A DNA stretch of 7,050 nt from CAYYAU01 sp964469765 [NCBI: uncultured Clostridia bacterium] (GCA_964469765.1 CAYYAU010000059.1:1-7050), one strand, 5' to 3'; positions 1 to 6,641 are shown, numbered from the stretch's first letter. The notes: generated from the letters alone by a model not told the origin. Translations and numbers: made by a program.

Positions 1-121
1 TCATCACAAATTATCTAAGCCCTATCGCAAAATCAATAAACAAACCTTTATAATAATCAAAAGTGTGTATATCTTCTTTATTGACCTCTATAAATAAAAT
101 ATAGCTATCTTACTGAAAAGA
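1..121. other. Left-edge non-coding stretch, no supported gene
   Basis: This AT-rich stretch lies downstream of the PEBP gene on the minus strand. A plus-strand frame is open from base 2 to a TAA at 95-97 (31 codons, basic and hydrophobic). It could be the tail of a gene entering from the left, but nothing in its residues is recognisable and an open frame this short is easily chance. A short CTATA/TATAG inverted repeat (88-104) has no G-C-rich stem and no T-run, so I do not call it a terminator. Confidence 0.4.
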
Positions 122-559
122 TTAACTCCTTCTATATTTTCCTGTTAAGAGCGCTTCTTCAACAATACTACCCTGCATAGCCTTTTCTACTTCTTTTTTA
201 CTTGCGCCTTCTTTTAAATCTAACCTCTTTTTTAAAGCATATAATTTAAACCTATAATTATGTGTTCCCGATGGCGGGCAAGGGCCTCCATACCCTTTTT
301 TCCCAAAATCTGTTCTTCCCTGGACCCCTTGAGGTTCTTTTCCTTCCTCAATTTTGGTTGTATCCTTAGGGATATTCCATACAACCCAATGAGTAAATGT
401 TCCAACAGGTGCATCAGGGTCATCCATCACTAAAGCAATGGTCTCGGTTTCTGAAGGGACATCACTAATCTCTAAAGGAGGAGAAATATCCTCTCCATCA
501 CAAGTATACTTAGAGGGAATATTACCTCCATCATTAAAAACAGGACTTGTCAGTTTCAT
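122..559 (-). CDS. YbhB/YbcL family PEBP (Raf kinase inhibitor-like) protein
   Basis: A 145-residue protein of the phosphatidylethanolamine-binding (PEBP) superfamily, bacterial YbhB/YbcL branch, at the usual full length. Visible family motifs are DDPDAP (residues 46-51), HWVVWNIP (57-64) and the anion-site segment GYGGPCPPSGTHNYRF (89-104), followed by the usual closing GKYRR. Asp47, Asp49, His57 and His100 are the sort of residues that line the small ligand pocket in this fold. There is no signal peptide, so it should be cytosolic. The biochemical role of bacterial members is poorly defined and I assign none. The ATG at 557-559 is supported by AGGAGG (complement of 565-570) five bases upstream. 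No good promoter pair is visible: TTGACA (588-593, minus) and TATACA (577-582) are only five bases apart. It follows the barrel gene on the same strand after a 122-bp gap, so co-transcription is possible but not shown. Confidence 0.95.
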   Translation of the reverse strand: MKLTSPVFNDGGNIPSKYTCDGEDISPPLEISDVPSETETIALVMDDPDAPVGTFTHWVVWNIPKDTTKIEEGKEPQGVQGRTDFGKKGYGGPCPPSGTHNYRFKLYALKKRLDLKEGASKKEVEKAMQGSIVEEALLTGKYRRS

Positions 560-657
560 AAATCCCTCCTTTAAATTGTATAAATATTGTCAAAAATCTT
601 TGTTTTATCCTGAACCTATATTCCTAAGGTTTTTGTTTAGTTTTATCATCCTCTTTT

Positions 658-676
658 AAAGAAAAATCTTTTCTTT
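658..676 (-). terminator. Weak possible terminator hairpin after the barrel gene
   Basis: A perfect 8-bp inverted repeat, AAAGAAAA and TTTTCTTT with a 3-nt loop, starts five bases past the stop of the minus-strand barrel gene. Each arm has only one G-C pair and no clean U-run follows on the minus strand. If it terminates at all, it is likely leaky. Because the sequence is palindromic it would form in transcripts of either strand. Confidence 0.3.
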
Positions 677-681
677 TATAA

Positions 682-1563
682 TTACAATATTTTTATTTTA
701 TAAGACAATTGAAGTAATACTTTCCAATCCCAAGAATCATAGAAATGAACCACCTGGCTTGGCTCAGATGCCCTTAATCCTGCTCTATAGTTTTCATCAC
801 CAACACCTACTGAAACCCCTAACCGAGCCTTCATCAGTTTCCTATTATACTGTGCTCCAAGAATTAAATCAATAGTTGAACCATCAGAGTTTGCAACTTC
901 TTCTTCTGAGAATCCAACTGGTTTATACTTACTTTTATTAAACATCTGGGCTATTGCTTCTCCAATAATTGAAAAATCTCCCAACGGTACTTCAGCTGCA
1001 GCACGAACAAATATGGGGTCAGCTGGGTTGTACTCATTTTCTGCCTCATCCTTGTATTTCATTTTCATAAGATATCCAACATTAATTGATGTTTTAACAG
1101 GTAATACCTTTTGTGTAAATATCACCATAGCTCCTACATTTGTTCCTTCACCTAGTGTCTTGTCAACATCTGCTGTTGGAGCCTGAGCATTTACTGCTAC
1201 TGCTAAACCGCCAATCACATTGTACTTTATATAACCACGGACCTGACCAAGGCCTTTATCATCGGTTTTAAGGTCTAAATTCTTATCTTCCAATTGCCAC
1301 ATTCTGTAGGGCACACTTACTCCAACCTCTAACATCCTAAGAAGACCAAACCTTGAAAATAAAGAGATTCTCGTAAGTGTCTGAACCCTATCACACGTTG
1401 CAGTACCTTCTTGCTTCCAAGTATCCTGAGCATAGGAACTTTTTACTCCAACTTCAAAACCAAGTAATCCTAACCCATGTGCTTCTTGGGTTACAAAAGG
1501 TTCGCTAAACAAAGGACCTACCAAAAACAACAATCCAGCAATTAAATACAATTTCTTCACCAC
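682..1563 (-). CDS. Probable outer-membrane beta-barrel protein, function unknown
   Basis: This 293-residue protein begins with a clear signal peptide: Lys3-Lys4, a hydrophobic core at 5-19, and likely cleavage after Ser20 (LFS|EP). The mature part has alternating polar/hydrophobic strands, many Gly and aromatic residues and no long hydrophobic helix, as expected of a monomeric outer-membrane barrel. The pattern of a VSVPYR strand (about 83-88), a GLGQVRGYIKYN strand (about 104-115) and a QAPTADVDKTLGEGTN loop (about 127-142) resembles the barrels annotated as transporters of the MetA/phenol-degradation type. I hold that only as a resemblance. It ends in KIL, not in the usual terminal Phe or Trp. 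The start is GTG at 1561-1563, and an adjacent GTG at 1558-1560 would lose one residue. Its promoter lies back-to-back with that of the tungstate/molybdate operon, so shared control, and perhaps a shared role in uptake, is conceivable. The protein could equally be an unrelated porin. Confidence 0.75.
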   Translation of the reverse strand: MVKKLYLIAGLLFLVGPLFSEPFVTQEAHGLGLLGFEVGVKSSYAQDTWKQEGTATCDRVQTLTRISLFSRFGLLRMLEVGVSVPYRMWQLEDKNLDLKTDDKGLGQVRGYIKYNVIGGLAVAVNAQAPTADVDKTLGEGTNVGAMVIFTQKVLPVKTSINVGYLMKMKYKDEAENEYNPADPIFVRAAAEVPLGDFSIIGEAIAQMFNKSKYKPVGFSEEEVANSDGSTIDLILGAQYNRKLMKARLGVSVGVGDENYRAGLRASEPSQVVHFYDSWDWKVLLQLSYKIKIL

Positions 1564-1566
1564 TTT

Positions 1567-1575
1567 TCACCTCCT
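1567..1575 (-). promoter_or_regulatory. Strong Shine-Dalgarno site for the barrel gene
   Basis: On the minus strand this reads AGGAGGTGA, a full match to the anti-Shine-Dalgarno end of 16S rRNA. It sits correctly for either of two tandem GTG codons (1561-1563 or 1558-1560), which supports GTG initiation here. There is no ATG near the signal-peptide start. Confidence 0.85.
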
Positions 1576-1633
1576 TTTTGATAGAGGGTTTTCTCCTTTT
1601 CAACAAAGCCTCAAGGATTTATTAATACAACTG

Positions 1634-1662
1634 ATTTTAACAAATTTTTATTACACTTTCAA
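1634..1662 (-). promoter_or_regulatory. Sigma70-type promoter of the barrel gene
   Basis: On the minus strand, TTGAAA (1657-1662) is followed after exactly 17 bases by TAAAAT (1634-1639). Each hexamer differs from consensus at one position. The predicted transcript starts near 1627, giving a leader of about 64 nt before the GTG start. It faces away from the wtpA promoter, and the two -35 boxes are separated by only 12 bp (1663-1674). Confidence 0.6.
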
Positions 1663-1674
1663 CTTTCTTTTTTA

Positions 1675-1703
1675 TTGACAATAAATCAGATTTTATCTAA
1701 AAT
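1675..1703 (+). promoter_or_regulatory. Sigma70-type promoter of the wtpABC operon
   Basis: A perfect TTGACA (1675-1680) is followed after 17 bases by TAAAAT (1698-1703), one mismatch from TATAAT. Transcription should start near 1710, about 10 nt before the wtpA ATG at 1720, so the mRNA would be almost leaderless. A perfect TATAAT also occurs at 1713-1718, but it abuts the ATG and has no suitable -35, so it would start transcripts inside the gene. I prefer the first pair. I recognise no ModE-like or riboswitch element in the 150 bp upstream. Confidence 0.7.
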
Positions 1704-1719
1704 CAACCTACATATAATA

Positions 1720-2685
1720 ATGAAGATATTTATAAAAAAAGTAATAATTATATACTTATTATTCTCAATGGGATGCAGTGAAAAAACAGTGCGAAGACTC
1801 ACTATATTTCATGCAGGAAGCCTATCTAAGCCTTTAGAAAAAGTTGAAAAGGAGTTTGAGAAGGAATATTCAATTGATGTAGTAAGAGAAGCATCGGGTT
1901 CACAGAGATGCGCAAGAAAAATTACAGAACTTAAAAAACCCTGTGATATAATGATGTCTTCTGATTATAATATTATTGATGAGTTACTTATTCCAGAATA
2001 TGCTGATTTCAATATCCTCTTTGCTTCTAATCAAATGGTGCTTGCTTATACGGAAAAAAGTAAATATGCTGATGATATAAATTCAAACAACTGGTATAAA
2101 ATTCTTGTAAGAAAAGATGTAATCTGGGGACATTCAGACCCTAATATAGACCCTTGTGGATATAGAGCGCTAATGGTTATAAAGTTAGCTGAGATTTTTT
2201 ATAAACAACCAGGATTATATAAGAAATTGATTAATAATAGAGCTATTGGAAACATAAGGCCAAAATCAATTGAACTTGTTTCACTTCTTCAGACCTCAAA
2301 TATGGATTATGCGTGGGAATACAGGTCTGTTGCAGTTCAATATGGACTTAAGTTTATTGAACTGCCAGAAAAAATTAATTTAAGTAATCCAAAGTATGAA
2401 GGTTTCTATAAAAAAGTATCTGTGAAGCTCTCCAGAAAAAGTCTCAAAGGAGAAAAAACCATAGAAGGGAAGTCTATAACATATGGTTTAACACTAATTA
2501 AAAATGCACCTAATGAGAAAGAAGCATTATTATTCTTGCAGTATTTCCTAAATCCTAAAAAAGGATTAAAAATTTTAGAAAAGATGGGACAAAAACCATA
2601 TATTCCAGCTTTACTGAAATCAGAAAATATGCTGAATAAAATACCCAATCAACTGAAGACTTTTGTTAAACTCAAGAAATCATAG
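1720..2685 (+). CDS. wtpA: Tungstate/molybdate ABC transporter substrate-binding protein WtpA
   Basis: Periplasmic binding protein of the WtpA/ModA family, 321 residues from ATG 1720, which should capture tungstate or molybdate for the WtpB-WtpC importer. Family signatures are FHAGSLSKP (30-38), the SSDY segment (80-83), DPNIDPCGYRALM (140-152) and DYAWEYRSVAVQ (196-207). In archaeal WtpA structures the oxyanion is bound octahedrally with one Asp and one Glu carboxylate; Asp144 and Glu200 are my candidates here. The N-terminus has Lys residues, a hydrophobic core and FSMGC with Cys19, so it is probably a lipoprotein, although Ser at -3 and Met at -2 make a poor lipobox. An in-frame TTG at 1675 would add 15 residues, but it lies in the -35 box and would push charged and polar residues ahead of the signal. 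There is no Shine-Dalgarno sequence before the ATG. The gene ends 5 nt before wtpB. Tungstate versus molybdate preference cannot be read from sequence. Confidence 0.92.
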   Translation: MKIFIKKVIIIYLLFSMGCSEKTVRRLTIFHAGSLSKPLEKVEKEFEKEYSIDVVREASGSQRCARKITELKKPCDIMMSSDYNIIDELLIPEYADFNILFASNQMVLAYTEKSKYADDINSNNWYKILVRKDVIWGHSDPNIDPCGYRALMVIKLAEIFYKQPGLYKKLINNRAIGNIRPKSIELVSLLQTSNMDYAWEYRSVAVQYGLKFIELPEKINLSNPKYEGFYKKVSVKLSRKSLKGEKTIEGKSITYGLTLIKNAPNEKEALLFLQYFLNPKKGLKILEKMGQKPYIPALLKSENMLNKIPNQLKTFVKLKKS

Positions 2686-2690
2686 TTAAT

Positions 2691-3464
2691 ATGAAATTAA
2701 AAGAGTCATTTTTATGGGTTTCAATAATTGCAACATTTCTTATCTTATTTTTTATTCTTGTGCCTGTGTTGAATCTTCTTACATCTTCTTCTTTTAAAAC
2801 TATTAAAATAACCATTACTCAAAAAGAAGTGATTAAAGCACTGTGGCTTAGTATTTATACATCTGGTTTTGCAGGTTTGATATCACTTCTTTTTGGAACA
2901 CCCTTTGCATACCTTTTAGCACGAAAAAACTTCTTTGGTAAAAGATTTATAGAAAGCATAGTGGATATACCCATTGTTATTCCTCATCCAGTTGTTGGCA
3001 TTGCAATTCTTGGAGTAGTAGGAAAAAACCATATAATAGGAAAAGTACTTTATACTTTGGGAATACGGATTATGGGTAGTGTAACTGGGATTATAACGGT
3101 TCTTGTATTTGTAGGAATTCCCTTTTATATAAATGCTTGCAGGAATGCCTTTGAAAACATTTCTCCCAGAATAGAAAATGTATCGCGGAGTTTAGGTGCT
3201 TCTTTATGGGAAACACTTTTATATATAACATTCCCTTTAGCATCAAGAGGAATGCTTGTTGGGTTTATTATGTGTATGGCAAGAGCAATAAGTGAGTTTG
3301 GAGCTGTTGTGGTACTTGCATATCATCCTATGATTGCTCCTGTTTTGATATATGATAAGTTTGAAACATCCGGATTAAATTCCTCTCAACCAATAGCAGT
3401 ATTATTGATTCTTATTTGTCTTGTTTTATTCTTAGGGTTAAGAACAATTCCACATAAAAAATGA
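2691..3464 (+). CDS. wtpB: Tungstate/molybdate ABC transporter permease WtpB
   Basis: Inner-membrane permease of 257 residues in the ModB/WtpB family (binding-protein-dependent transport component, MetI-like fold), full length. About six membrane helices are visible, near residues 8-30, 51-76, 88-110, 128-150, 188-210 and 233-252. The cytoplasmic EAA loop that docks on the ATPase lies around 160-184, with the key Gly169 followed by the YITFPLA end. The segment AISEFGAVVVLAYHPMIAP (199-217) and the following SSQPIAVLLI are very characteristic of the oxyanion permeases and favour WtpB over sulfate or phosphate permeases. It presumably works as a homodimer with WtpA and WtpC. The ATG lies 5 nt after the wtpA stop and lacks a recognisable Shine-Dalgarno sequence, so translation probably depends on coupling. 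Its TGA overlaps the wtpC ATG. Confidence 0.93.
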   Translation: MKLKESFLWVSIIATFLILFFILVPVLNLLTSSSFKTIKITITQKEVIKALWLSIYTSGFAGLISLLFGTPFAYLLARKNFFGKRFIESIVDIPIVIPHPVVGIAILGVVGKNHIIGKVLYTLGIRIMGSVTGIITVLVFVGIPFYINACRNAFENISPRIENVSRSLGASLWETLLYITFPLASRGMLVGFIMCMARAISEFGAVVVLAYHPMIAPVLIYDKFETSGLNSSQPIAVLLILICLVLFLGLRTIPHKK

Positions 3465-4504
3465 TTACAGTAAAAAACCTTTCACTCCACATTGGAGGAT
3501 TTTCCTTAAGGAATATTGAATTTAAAATAAATAAAGGGGAATTTTTCGTTATTCTTGGACCAACAGGCGCAGGGAAGACTCTTCTTTTAGAGGCAATTGC
3601 CGGTCTTGTGCCAGTGACAAATGGCAGAATCATTTTTGAAGATAAAGATATAACATTTCTTCCACCAGAAAAAAGAAACATTGCTCTTGTTTATCAAGAT
3701 TATGCATTGTTTCCTCACTTTTCAGTAAAGGATAACATCCTTTATGGAACAAGATTTCATCACAATCCACAAAAAAATTATCACAGACAGTTTAGCTGGA
3801 TTATAAATTCTCTTAGGCTTACCTCAATACTTCATCGTTTTCCAGATAAACTAAGTGGAGGAGAAAAACAGAGAGTTAGTTTAGCGCGAGCATTAATGGT
3901 GGACCCAAAAGTTTTGCTTTTAGATGAGCCATTAAATGCTTTAGATGTTGAGTTTAAAACTGAAGTAAGAAAAGAGTTAAGACTACTCCATCGTTCATTA
4001 AAAAAAACATTTTTAATGGTAACACATAATTTTGAGGATGTTTTATACCTTGCTGATAGGGTAGGGATTATAAATAAGGGAGAGATTGTTCAAATAGGAA
4101 CACCTGATGAAATATTTCAACAACCAAAAAATCCTTTTATAGCAAAGTTTTTAGAGACTAAAAACCTTTTTTTAGCAGAGTTTACTGGGACAAAGGCAAA
4201 GATAGGAAATCTTATAATTGAAATTGGAAAACAAATGGCAGAAAGGAAAGGATACATTATCATAAGACCTGAAAGTATTGTATTAAGTAAAAAGATATTC
4301 CCATCAAGTATGAGAAACTGTATATTTGGTAGTGTTGTTGATATCTCACATATAAAACCCTTTATTTATGAGGTTAAAGTAAAAGCAGAAGATACTATTT
4401 TTTCTTCAGTAATAACGAAAGCCTCATTGGATAAGCTCCAAATCAAACATCACCAAAATGTCTTTGTATGTTTTAAGGCAACATCTATTCATGCATTTAT
4501 TTGA
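3461..4504 (+). CDS. wtpC: Tungstate/molybdate ABC transporter ATP-binding protein WtpC
   Basis: Cytoplasmic ATPase of 347 residues that powers the WtpB channel. All catalytic elements are intact: Walker A GPTGAGKT (33-40), Q-loop Gln79 in VYQDYALFPH, signature LSGGE (131-135), Walker B VLLLDE (151-156) with Glu156, D-loop NALD (159-162) and switch His189. A C-terminal TOBE/MOP-like domain follows (about 240-347), recognisable from IRPESIVLS and the closing FKATSIHAF. In ModC and WtpC relatives such domains can bind the transported oxyanion and inhibit transport when the cell is replete. Length and architecture are those of ModC/WtpC/PotA-type ATPases; the neighbours decide the substrate class. 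The ATG overlaps the wtpB stop by 4 nt (ATGA), a usual sign of translational coupling. The segment at 99-113 is rich in His and aromatic residues, which looks like ordinary family variation. Confidence 0.94.
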   Translation: MITVKNLSLHIGGFSLRNIEFKINKGEFFVILGPTGAGKTLLLEAIAGLVPVTNGRIIFEDKDITFLPPEKRNIALVYQDYALFPHFSVKDNILYGTRFHHNPQKNYHRQFSWIINSLRLTSILHRFPDKLSGGEKQRVSLARALMVDPKVLLLDEPLNALDVEFKTEVRKELRLLHRSLKKTFLMVTHNFEDVLYLADRVGIINKGEIVQIGTPDEIFQQPKNPFIAKFLETKNLFLAEFTGTKAKIGNLIIEIGKQMAERKGYIIIRPESIVLSKKIFPSSMRNCIFGSVVDISHIKPFIYEVKVKAEDTIFSSVITKASLDKLQIKHHQNVFVCFKATSIHAFI

Positions 4505-4534
4505 TACTTTCTTAATCTATCCAAAAGAGTAGAT

Positions 4535-6319
4535 ATGAAAAAAATAGGTCCCTTTTTATTTGGGATTTTAGTATCCCTTTCAAATATAGGGTTTTCTCAA
4601 ATTGATTTAGGCACAGTGATAATAACAGGAACAAGAATTCCAGTAAGTTTCTCTAAAGCAACAAGAGATGTAACGATTATTGATAGAGAAAGTATTAAAA
4701 ATGCTCCAGTAAGTTCTATTGCTGAATTACTTGACTTTGTATTAGGTGTGGATACTCAAGAAAGACAAAAATGGGCGGTTCAATCAGATATTACAATAAG
4801 AGGTGCAACCTTCCAACAAACACTTATTCTGATAGATGGAGTAAGGCTTAATGACCCTCAAACAGCCCATCATAATATGGACATCCCCATAACTCTAAAT
4901 GATATAGAAAGAATTGAAGTACTTCGCGGCCATAGTTCCTCGGTTTATGGACCAGATGCCTTTGGGGGAGTGATAAATATTATTACAAGAGAACCGAAAG
5001 ATAAAAAGATACATACTGAACTAATCTATGGAGAAAATAACACATGGACAGGCGGAGTAAGCATAAGTAAAAAATGGAAAAAGTTTGGGCAACTCCTTTC
5101 TATAGAAAAGAAAAAATCCGATGGGTTTAGAGATGGCACTGACTTTGACACTCTTAATTTCACAGGTAAATCATATCTAAAAACCTCTTTGGCAGATTTC
5201 AGTCTTTTTTTAGGGTTGAATAATAAGGATTTTGGTGCTTACCATTTTTATAGCAGTTTAACTGAAAACGAAAGGGAAAAGACAGAAACAAAATTTATAA
5301 ATCTTAACTCAAACATACCTCTTACTGATTTGGTTTCCATTGAACCAAAAATATATTTCCGTCAACATAACGACAGGTTTGAATATATATATAGTGAGAA
5401 TTCTTATCAGAATACTCACACCACATACCAAGGAGGTGTTGATATTCAGACTCTAATCAACCTCTTAAACCATAGGATGCTTATTTTAGGTGGAGAGTTT
5501 ATCTACGAAATGGTTGAATCATCCAATATGGGAAACCATAACCAAAATAGAGTTGCTTTTTATTTTGAATATAAAACCTCTCTATTTAAACATAGCTCAG
5601 TTGAGTTAGGTTTGCATAGTGATTACCATTCTTTGTGGGGGTGGCAAGTGTCTCCTACAATGAGTATAGGATGTAAGGCTACTGAAAGGCTGAAGTTACA
5701 TTCATCAGTCGGCTGGGCATTTCGCTCTCCATCATTTACAGAACTTTATTATGAAACTCCTGTTAATAAAGGCAATGCGTCCTTAAAACCCGAAAAAACA
5801 CTTTCATATGAAATTGGTACTGACTATTTTCTAGACAGTATTTCCTTAGGAATGACTGTCTTTAGAAGAGAGGAAAGCAATCTTATTGACTGGATAAAGG
5901 AAAAAGAAACCGATACTCAATGGTTAGCAGAGAATATTGGTAAGGTGGATGTAAATGGAGTAGAAATAAATTCAAAAATAGAAATTAATCCTTTTCTATT
6001 TTCTATTAATTATACATTTATCAATTTTCGCACATATAAGGATTATATCTCAAAATATGCTCTTCGTCAGCCTGAACATCAATGTTCTTTTCATGCCGCA
6101 GTTTCCATTGGAGAGATTACAACAAACCTCCAATGTGTTTATAAAAAAAGGACTAATGAAGAAGGATATTTTTTACTTAATAGTAGTCTCCTAAAAAAAT
6201 TTGGGAATATAGAAATTTTCTTTAAAGGAACAAATCTGCTAAATACATCCTACGAAGAAGTAAAAGCAGTACCCACTGCTGGCAGATGGTTATGGGGTGG
6301 AGTAAGGTTTCAGATATAA
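4535..6319 (+). CDS. TonB-dependent outer-membrane receptor (BtuB-like)
   Basis: A full-length 594-residue receptor for active uptake across the outer membrane, energised by TonB-ExbB-ExbD (not in this window). It has a signal peptide (1-21, likely cleavage FS|Q), then a TonB-box-like DLGTVIITGTR (24-34). The plug domain is about 40-154, with SDITIRG (84-90), LILIDGVRLND (97-107), HHNMDIP (112-118) and IERIEVLRG (124-132), and then the conserved SSVYGPDAFGGVINIITRE (135-153). A roughly 22-strand barrel follows, including a conserved FRSPSFTELYY strand, GNASLKPEKT and NLLNTSYEE. It ends in GVRFQI, so it lacks a final Phe. Overall it is closest to the BtuB/vitamin B12 type, but many receptors of other specificity look like this. 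The ATG lies 30 nt after wtpC, with a weak AAGAG five bases upstream. I see no promoter in the gap, so it is probably co-transcribed with wtpABC. Its substrate may therefore be a tungsten or molybdenum species, by inference only. Confidence 0.93.
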   Translation: MKKIGPFLFGILVSLSNIGFSQIDLGTVIITGTRIPVSFSKATRDVTIIDRESIKNAPVSSIAELLDFVLGVDTQERQKWAVQSDITIRGATFQQTLILIDGVRLNDPQTAHHNMDIPITLNDIERIEVLRGHSSSVYGPDAFGGVINIITREPKDKKIHTELIYGENNTWTGGVSISKKWKKFGQLLSIEKKKSDGFRDGTDFDTLNFTGKSYLKTSLADFSLFLGLNNKDFGAYHFYSSLTENEREKTETKFINLNSNIPLTDLVSIEPKIYFRQHNDRFEYIYSENSYQNTHTTYQGGVDIQTLINLLNHRMLILGGEFIYEMVESSNMGNHNQNRVAFYFEYKTSLFKHSSVELGLHSDYHSLWGWQVSPTMSIGCKATERLKLHSSVGWAFRSPSFTELYYETPVNKGNASLKPEKTLSYEIGTDYFLDSISLGMTVFRREESNLIDWIKEKETDTQWLAENIGKVDVNGVEINSKIEINPFLFSINYTFINFRTYKDYISKYALRQPEHQCSFHAAVSIGEITTNLQCVYKKRTNEEGYFLLNSSLLKKFGNIEIFFKGTNLLNTSYEEVKAVPTAGRWLWGGVRFQI

Positions 6320-6641
6320 CTTCTGTAAATTCATATTGATATAGCCTTTCAGAAATGTATAATTAAATTCTAAACTGATAAAGCAGTAGACTATAATGGC
6401 AAGATGATGAATCGGTACCCTACAGAATTACAGTGAGAAAAGACAATAAATCAATATGCCACAGAAATAAAGAAGGGTTTTCTTTTTGCTGATAGGCTTA
6501 ACATAGAACTTTTACAAAAATTTAACTAAAATTTAACCCAAAATTGAGTTTGATATGTTATAGTTAAGTAGGAACGAAGGCTGATGAAAGTTTAATTCTG
6601 AAAATTTGATAAATGATTATTAAAAATTGGAGGGATAAGAT
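6320..6641. other. 322-bp intergenic region: no gene, PorV-like gene promoter and leader
   Basis: No coding frame of useful length is present; the longest ATG frames are about ten codons. Just after the receptor stop, TTCTG-t-AAA (6321-6329) can pair with TTTCAGAA (6347-6354), but the loop is long and no T-run follows. AAAGAA/TTCTTT (6469-6485, 5-nt loop, then two more Ts) is the nearest thing to a terminator and is weak. A TATAAT (6392-6397) has no matching -35. The right third carries the repeat-preceded promoter described separately and a leader of about 70 nt ending in GGAGGG. I see no match to the Moco, cobalamin or TPP riboswitch cores. Confidence 0.6.
6511..6564 (+). promoter_or_regulatory. 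Pho-box-like direct repeats upstream of a -10 element
   Basis: Four hexamers are spaced exactly 11 bp apart: TTTACA (6511), TTAACT (6522), TTAACC (6533) and TTGAGT (6544, degenerate). A -10 candidate, TATAGT (6559-6564), follows nine bases after the last one, and there is no -35 hexamer at the normal 17-bp distance. Direct repeats at an 11-bp period ending about ten bases before the -10 are the arrangement used by PhoB/PhoP and some other OmpR-family activators. The TTAAC core is close to the Pho boxes described in Bacillus and cyanobacteria. A further TTAACA at 6498 is two bases out of phase. The regulator's identity is inference. AT-rich chance similarity is the main alternative. Confidence 0.45.

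Noticed and set aside
577-593. TTGACA and TATACA before the PEBP gene as a promoter or a two-unit Pho-type repeat
   Set aside because: Five bases between them is far too short for a -35/-10 pair. Two units at 11 bp, in such AT-rich DNA, are not enough to claim a repeat operator.
438-659. Plus-strand open frame of 73 codons
   Set aside because: It lies mostly antisense to the PEBP gene, which has strong family motifs and a good ribosome site. Its translation shows no recognisable domain.
1585-1595. AGGGTTTTCTC, repeated at 4588-4598 and as a 10-mer at 6474-6483
   Set aside because: Three copies of a short T-rich word occur, one of them within the receptor signal-peptide codons. They have no common position relative to genes, so chance in AT-rich DNA is the simplest explanation.
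1713-1718. Perfect TATAAT directly before the wtpA ATG
   Set aside because: It would start transcription inside the gene and has no -35 at suitable spacing. The TTGACA-17-TAAAAT pair explains the start better.
2406-2648. Minus-strand open frame inside wtpA
   Set aside because: It is antisense to a well-supported gene, has no ribosome site and no recognisable protein features.
3412-3681. Minus-strand open frame across the wtpB/wtpC junction
   Set aside because: It is the complement of the Walker A region of wtpC and the end of wtpB. The translation is a shadow of those conserved sequences.
6392-6420. TATAAT followed by a GGTACC palindrome and short ATG frames, considered as a small RNA or riboswitch
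   Set aside because: There is no -35 partner, no stable hairpin series and no match to riboswitch cores I know. The ATG frames here are about ten codons or fewer.
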